The notes beneath the pieces were generated by a model that was not told the DNA's origin, did not search any database, and worked only from the letters and a program-made list of their open reading frames with translations. From the NCBI GenBank assembly GCA_003155465.1, contig PMCR01000392.1:1-8922 (forward strand): DNA of 8,922 bases, given 5' to 3'. Numbering within the stretch: position 1 is the first letter of the stretch; each line of letters begins with the position of its first letter. The position numbers were made by a program, and so were the translations under genes. This document shows, one piece after another, positions 1 through 4,747 of this stretch. This DNA is from Myxococcales bacterium (GTDB lineage: Bacteria; Myxococcota; Polyangia; Fen-1088).

Positions 1-38
1 CTGCTCAACCGCGACGTTCGTACGACTGCGACCCGCAC
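1..38 (-). CDS. Possible 5' end of a downstream gene (partial)
   Basis: A GTG at 38-36 lies 15 bases beyond the stop codon of the membrane sulfatase-like gene on the same strand. It opens a frame reading M-R-V-A-V-V-R-T-S-R-L-S up to the window edge. That opening looks like a first beta strand of a Rossmann-type fold and loosely recalls the start of heptosyltransferase-like (GT9) proteins. Only 12 residues are visible and the upstream purine stretch (GAGCAGG) is a poor ribosome binding site. This is a guess based on spacing and composition; it may not be a gene. Confidence 0.15.
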   Translation of the reverse strand, partial: MRVAVVRTSRLS

Positions 39-53
39 CGCCTGCTCGAACGG

Positions 54-2249
54 CTAGTCTCGCCGTTTCCGTTCTTCGAACTTGACCAGCTTGGCGCGTA
101 GCTGGTCGAGGTGGTCTCGCTGGGCGGGCTGGTCAGCCAGGTTCTTCTGCTGCCGTGGATCGTTGCTCAGGTCGAAAAGCTCCCAGCGTCGCTCGCTGAT
201 TTTGTGGGTCAGCTTCTTGCCGCCCTCGATCATGGTCACCTCGTGCGAGGGCGTCGGGGTGGAAGGCAACAGCTCGGCGAAGATCGGTCGGCCGGGCAGC
301 GATTGGCCCTGCAGGGCGGGCAGCAGGCTGCGGCCGTGGAAGCTGGGCAGAGGCGCGGCGCCCACCAAGTCGACCAGGGTCGGGCCCAGGTCGATGAGAC
401 CGACTTCGTCGTCGATGACCGCCGGCTTCTGTCCGGGCACCACGACGAGCAAGGGCACGCGCAGCTGTTCTTCGGTCAGATCCTCGCCGTGGAAGTAGCG
501 CTTGTGCTCGCCCCACGCTTCGCCATGATCGCCGAACACGACCACCGCCGTGTTGCGGTCCAGCTTGGTTTCTTGCAGAGTGGCGATGATCTTGCCTGCC
601 CATAGGTCGGCAAACGCGATCTCGTAGTCGTACCTCTCCTCAAGTCCTTGAATGCCCGACAGCGAGGTGGGGAACTCGGGATGCTCCATGTAGCTCGAAT
701 GCGGCTCGAAGAGGTGCGTCCAGAGAACGAAACGCTCGCCGGTTTGCGCGGCCTTGCGCAGACGCGCGATCACGCGCGGGACGATGCGGGGTGAGGGGAT
801 GTCCTTGTTGGAATCGGCGATGCTCTTGGCACCGTCGTTGGACCATTCAGCAAAGCCCTTGGAGATGCCCCGATCGGCGGTGAAGAAGAAGTGCGAGAAG
901 ATGCCGATCGGGCGCAGGCCCGCCGCAGCCAGCGGTTCGAAGAAGGTGTGGTTGCTGGGCAGCAGATTCGAGTATCTGAGTGATTGCTTCTGCCAGGCGA
1001 TCTCGGACGGATAGCGCGAGGTCACGAGTGACGGGAACGAACGAGGCGTATTGGGCGCCTGGGCCCAGACATGGGTGAAGCGCGTGCCCCGCTGGGCGAG
1101 GGCGTCCAGGGTGGGGGTGAGCGAGCGGCCAGGCGGCCGGCGGTAGCCCGCCACACCTAGGCGGTCGGCGCGCAAGGCGTCGATGGCGATGATGAGAATG
1201 TTGCCGGCAAAAGCGCCTTGCCGGACTGGCGCGGCGCTGGGCGTGGGTGGCTCGTCGCTGACTGCGGCCGGCGTGGCGTCGCCGCCTTGGCAGTCTTGGT
1301 CGATGCCGTCGCCGGGTATGTCCTCGGCGCCGGGAAAGACATCGGGGCGTGAATCGTCACAGTCGCCGCCGCCGAAAAGCGCTGAATAGCCGTCGTGGTC
1401 GCGGTCAGTCAGGTGTCGCGCCAGTCTGAGAGCAAGACGAAGGCCCCAGCTTGCGTCGGTGATGGCGGCATAGCTGGGCGAACTGTCCGCGATTCGGCTG
1501 CCCAGTACGAGCAGCACGATCACCGCTGCGACCACACCGGCGCGCAGGCCACGCGCCGGCAGGCGCACCCGCAGCCTTCCGCCTGGCGCTGATCCGTACC
1601 AGAAGATGCCGTGGCCGGTGGCCAGCAGCAGGGCCGCCAGGGCAGACCACAAGGGCCCGAGATCGAGCACGCGCCAATCGGCGCGCGACAGCGCCGCAAC
1701 AAAGGCGAGCACGCCCGCTGCCGCAAAGGCGAGCAGCAGCAGGCCCGTGGCCCCCAGAGCACGCGGCGCGGGGAGGCGGCACGCGCGTCGGGCAACCAGG
1801 CGCGCGCAGGCCAGGCCAGCCAGCGCGGCAACCGGACAGAGGGCTAGGGTCAGCCCCGCCGTGGCAATCACGGCCAGCTTGCGACTGGCCATCTCGGCCA
1901 CCAAGAGCCCGTGCGCCGCTCCGGCACCGGCAGCCATGACCAGGGCTGCGGTGGCCAGTCCCAGCAAGGCCGCCGCCGCGCGGCCATCAAGGTCGCGATC
2001 TGCCAGCAGGGCACGCCGTCCACCAGGGACAGCCGCTGCCGCGGTGGCCACCGCCCACCCGACAAAGGCGCCTAGCAACAACCCCGCGGTTCCGTAAAGC
2101 CCCGCAGCTAGTGCAAAGACCTCGAACGGCCGGCTGCCGCTGCTGCGGGCGACGATCAAGCACGCGTCCAGGATTCCCGCGCCGAGAGTACCGGCGAAAG
2201 CAGACGCGCCGCTCGGCCAGTGAAAGCGTGATGGAGGTTGCTCGAACAT
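54..2249 (-). CDS. Membrane-anchored sulfatase/phosphatase-superfamily protein with a MopE-like motif
   Basis: A 731-residue protein in three parts. Residues about 13-252 hold six or seven hydrophobic segments separated by short Arg-rich loops, so this is a polytopic inner-membrane domain. Residues 282-320 form a MopE-type motif (D-R-D-H-D-G-Y, G-D-C-D-D, P-G-A-E, D-G-I-D-Q-D-C), probably a metal (calcium or copper) site with a disulfide. A Pro/Ala-rich linker leads to a catalytic domain from N350: I-D-A-L-R-A-D (metal ligand D357), F-E-P-H (H517), G-D-H-G-E (D574, H575) and H587-G. In family alignments the nucleophile is C/S in (C/S)-x-P-x-R; here the position is T401 in T-P-R-S-F-P-S-L-V-T-S, so this is not a formylglycine sulfatase. 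The layout of a multipass membrane domain plus periplasmic catalytic domain recalls LtaS and phosphoethanolamine transferases, which also use Thr, but the sequence motifs are closer to generic 'sulfatase family' proteins. Substrate unknown; action in the periplasm is inferred. The ATG at 2249 has no clear Shine-Dalgarno. It is divergent from another superfamily member starting at 2350. Confidence 0.9.
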   Translation of the reverse strand: MFEQPPSRFHWPSGASAFAGTLGAGILDACLIVARSSGSRPFEVFALAAGLYGTAGLLLGAFVGWAVATAAAAVPGGRRALLADRDLDGRAAAALLGLATAALVMAAGAGAAHGLLVAEMASRKLAVIATAGLTLALCPVAALAGLACARLVARRACRLPAPRALGATGLLLLAFAAAGVLAFVAALSRADWRVLDLGPLWSALAALLLATGHGIFWYGSAPGGRLRVRLPARGLRAGVVAAVIVLLVLGSRIADSSPSYAAITDASWGLRLALRLARHLTDRDHDGYSALFGGGDCDDSRPDVFPGAEDIPGDGIDQDCQGGDATPAAVSDEPPTPSAAPVRQGAFAGNILIIAIDALRADRLGVAGYRRPPGRSLTPTLDALAQRGTRFTHVWAQAPNTPRSFPSLVTSRYPSEIAWQKQSLRYSNLLPSNHTFFEPLAAAGLRPIGIFSHFFFTADRGISKGFAEWSNDGAKSIADSNKDIPSPRIVPRVIARLRKAAQTGERFVLWTHLFEPHSSYMEHPEFPTSLSGIQGLEERYDYEIAFADLWAGKIIATLQETKLDRNTAVVVFGDHGEAWGEHKRYFHGEDLTEEQLRVPLLVVVPGQKPAVIDDEVGLIDLGPTLVDLVGAAPLPSFHGRSLLPALQGQSLPGRPIFAELLPSTPTPSHEVTMIEGGKKLTHKISERRWELFDLSNDPRQQKNLADQPAQRDHLDQLRAKLVKFEERKRRD
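1290..1406 (-). other. MopE-like metal-binding motif within the membrane sulfatase-like protein
   Basis: Codons for residues 282-320 of the membrane protein. The order D-x-D-x-D-G-Y, G-G-D-C-D-D, P-x-V-x-P-G-A-E and G-D-G-I-D-x-D-C is the classical pattern of the short MopE-type repeat of secreted proteins from Myxococcota and methanotrophs. Only one copy is present, placed between the last membrane segment and the catalytic domain. The two cysteines (C297 and C320) probably pair in the periplasm. Which metal is bound cannot be told. Confidence 0.8.
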
Positions 2250-2349
2250 CCGATTGCGGAGAGTAGCACCACCAACATTGGTTGCTAGCCGCGGCGACCT
2301 CTTGCCTTTGCCCCCTAGACGCGCTACCTCGGTGTCCGTGCTCTACCCA
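2250..2349. promoter_or_regulatory. Divergent intergenic region with a small palindrome
   Basis: These 100 bases must hold the promoters of both divergent sulfatase-like genes. I see no convincing -35/-10 pair and no sigma-54 (TGGC-N8-TGC) signature on either strand. The only symmetric element is ACCAA-CA-TTGGT at 2271-2282, about 22 bases upstream of the minus-strand start and 68 upstream of the plus-strand start. It could be a half-size operator or chance. No purine-rich ribosome binding site stands out before either start. Confidence 0.35.
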
Positions 2350-4668
2350 ATGCGTCTGACAACAACAAGTGCCCTGGCGTGGGCGGTGGCGTTTGGTCTT
2401 CTCTTCCAACCTGGCTGTGGCCGGCGCGCACAGCCAGAGGCGCAGGCAGCCCCTGGCCGTCCGGACAGCAAGTCGCCGGCGCCCGGCTCGGCCCATCCAC
2501 CGGTCGACCTTTCGGGCTATCGCCAGTCGTACGATTTCGTGGCCAATCGTGTGCACGCGGTGGAGCATCGGGCCGGCCGCCTGGTGATCGGGGCCGGGGG
2601 TGCCGGCTTCCTCAAGTTCATCGATGGCGGGTGGAAAGGATCGTGGCTTGCACTGCAGAAGGATGGCGTCACCCCCGTGGCCTATGTGGCCGGGACTTCG
2701 GCCGCCTTCTCCTTCCCCGTGGACGCGGACGGCGACGGCGTGCTGGCGCCGGGCAGGTCCGAGGTGCAGTTGACCCTGACCATGCGTTCGCTGGTCCCCA
2801 AGCAACGCCTGTCCGTGTTCGTCAATGAGAAGCCGGTCGCCGCTCTGGACGTGGAGCAGACCTTCCGGTCCTACGACGTCGCTGTCCCGGCCGCGATGTT
2901 CGTTGCGGGCGAGAACCGCATCAGGCTCACCTTCCGCTCGGCGGGCGCCATCGCAGGGGGAAAGCGGGCTGCGGCAGCCATTGTCGCCGTCGAGATCGGA
3001 TCGCTGCGACCAGCGAACAGCAAGGGAGCGGGCGGCGAAGCGGCCGCGCCTGTGTCGCTGGTGGCGACTGAAGCAGAACTGGGAGGCGTCCGTCGGCGGG
3101 CTCTGGCTGTGCCTGGGGCCTCGCGGCTGTCCTTCTACCTGCAGGTGCCTGCTCAGGCCAAACTCGCCCTGGCGTATGGCTCGCGCACGCCGTCGGTTTC
3201 CGTGGCCGTGCGGGTGGCCAGCGATGGTGCGCCCCTGGCCACGCTTTTCGAGGGACCTGCGAGCGCGGGTTGGACCGAGGGCGTATGGGATCTGACGCCG
3301 TTTGCCGGCCAGGCGGTGCGCCTTGACCTTTGCGCGCGCGGGGGCGGCGTGAACTGGGGTGAGCCGCGCCTGCTGGTGCGGGCTGCAGCGCCGACGGCCG
3401 CAGGCCCGCGCAAGTTCGACCACATCTACGTCTGGATGATCGACACCCTGCGGGCCGACAAGGTGCACATCTACAACCCCAAGACCAATGTGCTGACCCC
3501 CAACTACGATGCCTTTGCCGCCGATGCTACGCGCTTCGCGTGGGCACAGGTGCCAGGCACCTGGTCGCTTCCGTCACAGGCGTCGATGCTCACGGGAGTC
3601 TACCCACGCGTGCACAAAGCCACCGTGCACGAGTCCAAGATCTCGCGTGATGTGCCCTTTGTGGCCGAGCTATTCAAAAAAGCCGGCTTTCGCACCGCTA
3701 TGTTCTCGGCCAACGGCTACGTTTCGTCCAAGTGGGGATTTGACCGCGGCTGGGACGAGAACCGGAATCTCATCCGCGAGAATTTGCCCAACAACGCCGA
3801 GACCCTGTGGGGCATAGCCAAGAAGTGGATCGTGCCTGGCAAGGCCAAGCCGCAGTTCGTGTACCTGGCCGTGATCGAGCCGCATGTCATCTACAACCCG
3901 CGCAAGGAGTTTCTCGCCAAGTATTGGAACAAGCCGTACACCGGCCCCATCAAGCCGGTGCTCACCGGCATCCAGCTCGGCAAGATCAAACAAGGAACCC
4001 TCAAGGTCAACGACACCGACAAGGCGTACCTTGAGGCTCTGCACAACGCGGAGATCACACAGAGCGACACGGCCTTCGCGGCCTTCATCCAGGACCTCAA
4101 GACAGCCGGCCTCTATGACACGTCCGTGGTCATCGTGATTTCGGATCACGGCGACGAGTTCTGGGACCACGGCGACTGCGGCCACGCACAGGGCGCGCAC
4201 CAGGAACTGGTGCATGTGCCGTTCATCATCCGCGCGCCCGGCCTGCTGCCGGCAGGCCGCGCCGTCTACACCGACGTGGAGGCCATGGATCTCAGCCCCA
4301 CCATGCTTGAGCTGGCAGGCCTGCCCGTCCCTGACAGCATGCAGGGTCGCTCGGTGATTTCGCTGGCATTTGACGAGGTGGCGGGGAGCCCGGCGGCAGG
4401 CCTGACCCAGAACGAAGCTATGGCGCGCGGGCTCAAGAGCGGTCGCTTTCGCCTGATTCATTCTGGCGTGGCGCACATGGAGCTCTTCGACGAGATCGAT
4501 GATCCTCGCGAACAGCGTGAGATTTCTGGCCAGCGCCCTATCGCGCTTCGGCAGATGCGCAACGTCTTTGGCTTGCTGGTCTTCTTCGAGAACAGGTGGA
4601 AGAAGCTGACATGGGGCAGCGCAGCAAACGTCGCAGAAGGGTTCTATCGGGCTATCGAAGGTAGATAG
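2350..4668 (+). CDS. Probable lipoprotein, sulfatase/alkaline-phosphatase superfamily, Ser at the nucleophile position
   Basis: A 772-residue protein from the ATG at 2350. This start gives a normal signal peptide (M-R-L-T-T-T-S, a hydrophobic core, then F-Q-P-G-C with C23 as possible lipid-attachment site; Gln and Pro at -3 and -2 are not ideal for a lipobox). The frame is open back to a TTG at 2254, but those codons encode a Pro/Arg-rich stretch unlike a leader. Residues about 58-218 and 248-350 look like two beta-sandwich domains; the first has an acidic D-A-D-G-D-G loop at 125-130. The catalytic domain runs from about 355: M-I-D-T-L-R-A-D (D365), S406-L-P-S-Q then A-S-M-L-T-G at the nucleophile segment, I-E-P-H (H512), S-D-H-G-D-E-F (D599, H600) and H607/H612. 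The metal-site motifs are intact. The nucleophile position is Ser, not Cys, and the Arg of the C/S-x-P-x-R signature is Gln, so classical formylglycine chemistry is doubtful. Phosphodiester or sulfate ester hydrolysis, or group transfer, on an envelope polymer are the plausible roles. The beta domains may bind a glycan (inference). Confidence 0.88.
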   Translation: MRLTTTSALAWAVAFGLLFQPGCGRRAQPEAQAAPGRPDSKSPAPGSAHPPVDLSGYRQSYDFVANRVHAVEHRAGRLVIGAGGAGFLKFIDGGWKGSWLALQKDGVTPVAYVAGTSAAFSFPVDADGDGVLAPGRSEVQLTLTMRSLVPKQRLSVFVNEKPVAALDVEQTFRSYDVAVPAAMFVAGENRIRLTFRSAGAIAGGKRAAAAIVAVEIGSLRPANSKGAGGEAAAPVSLVATEAELGGVRRRALAVPGASRLSFYLQVPAQAKLALAYGSRTPSVSVAVRVASDGAPLATLFEGPASAGWTEGVWDLTPFAGQAVRLDLCARGGGVNWGEPRLLVRAAAPTAAGPRKFDHIYVWMIDTLRADKVHIYNPKTNVLTPNYDAFAADATRFAWAQVPGTWSLPSQASMLTGVYPRVHKATVHESKISRDVPFVAELFKKAGFRTAMFSANGYVSSKWGFDRGWDENRNLIRENLPNNAETLWGIAKKWIVPGKAKPQFVYLAVIEPHVIYNPRKEFLAKYWNKPYTGPIKPVLTGIQLGKIKQGTLKVNDTDKAYLEALHNAEITQSDTAFAAFIQDLKTAGLYDTSVVIVISDHGDEFWDHGDCGHAQGAHQELVHVPFIIRAPGLLPAGRAVYTDVEAMDLSPTMLELAGLPVPDSMQGRSVISLAFDEVAGSPAAGLTQNEAMARGLKSGRFRLIHSGVAHMELFDEIDDPREQREISGQRPIALRQMRNVFGLLVFFENRWKKLTWGSAANVAEGFYRAIEGR

Positions 4669-4714
4669 CCCTGCTCGCGACACAGCGGGCTGACATCCGG
4701 AGCGTGACAGGGCT
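4667..4714 (+). terminator. Possible hairpin after the sulfatase-like lipoprotein gene
   Basis: AGCCCTGCT at 4667-4675 can pair with AGCGGGCT at 4684-4691 (eight pairs, one bulged T, eight-base loop). The same left arm AGCCCTG (4667-4673) pairs perfectly with CAGGGCT at 4708-4714, which is followed by GGTATTTTGG. The two foldings exclude each other. There is only a weak T-run, so this is a candidate terminator or a read-through control element between two plus-strand genes, not a clear intrinsic terminator. Confidence 0.3.
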
Positions 4715-4747
4715 GGTATTTTGGGCGAGGATAACTACAAGTAACCT

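Noticed and set aside
1..57. Possible C-terminal end of a plus-strand gene (frame 1 ends with TAG at 55-57, sharing CTAG with the opposite stop)
   Set aside because: Only 18 residues with no recognisable pattern; a competing minus-strand start lies in the same bases and the overlap of stops can be chance.
1987..3468. 493-codon open frame on the minus strand across the divergent region
   Set aside because: It overlaps two well-supported genes, its product is Arg/His/Gly-rich without any domain, and long antisense frames are expected in GC-rich coding DNA.
54..4668. Classical formylglycine sulfatase operon
   Set aside because: No Cys in the signature of either enzyme, the signature Arg is missing, and no sulfatase-maturase gene is in view.
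3670..4683. 337-codon minus-strand open frame opposite the lipoprotein sulfatase-like gene
   Set aside because: Its product is a frame shadow (many H/V/R/L dipeptides and no fold signature), whereas the plus strand has conserved catalytic motifs throughout.
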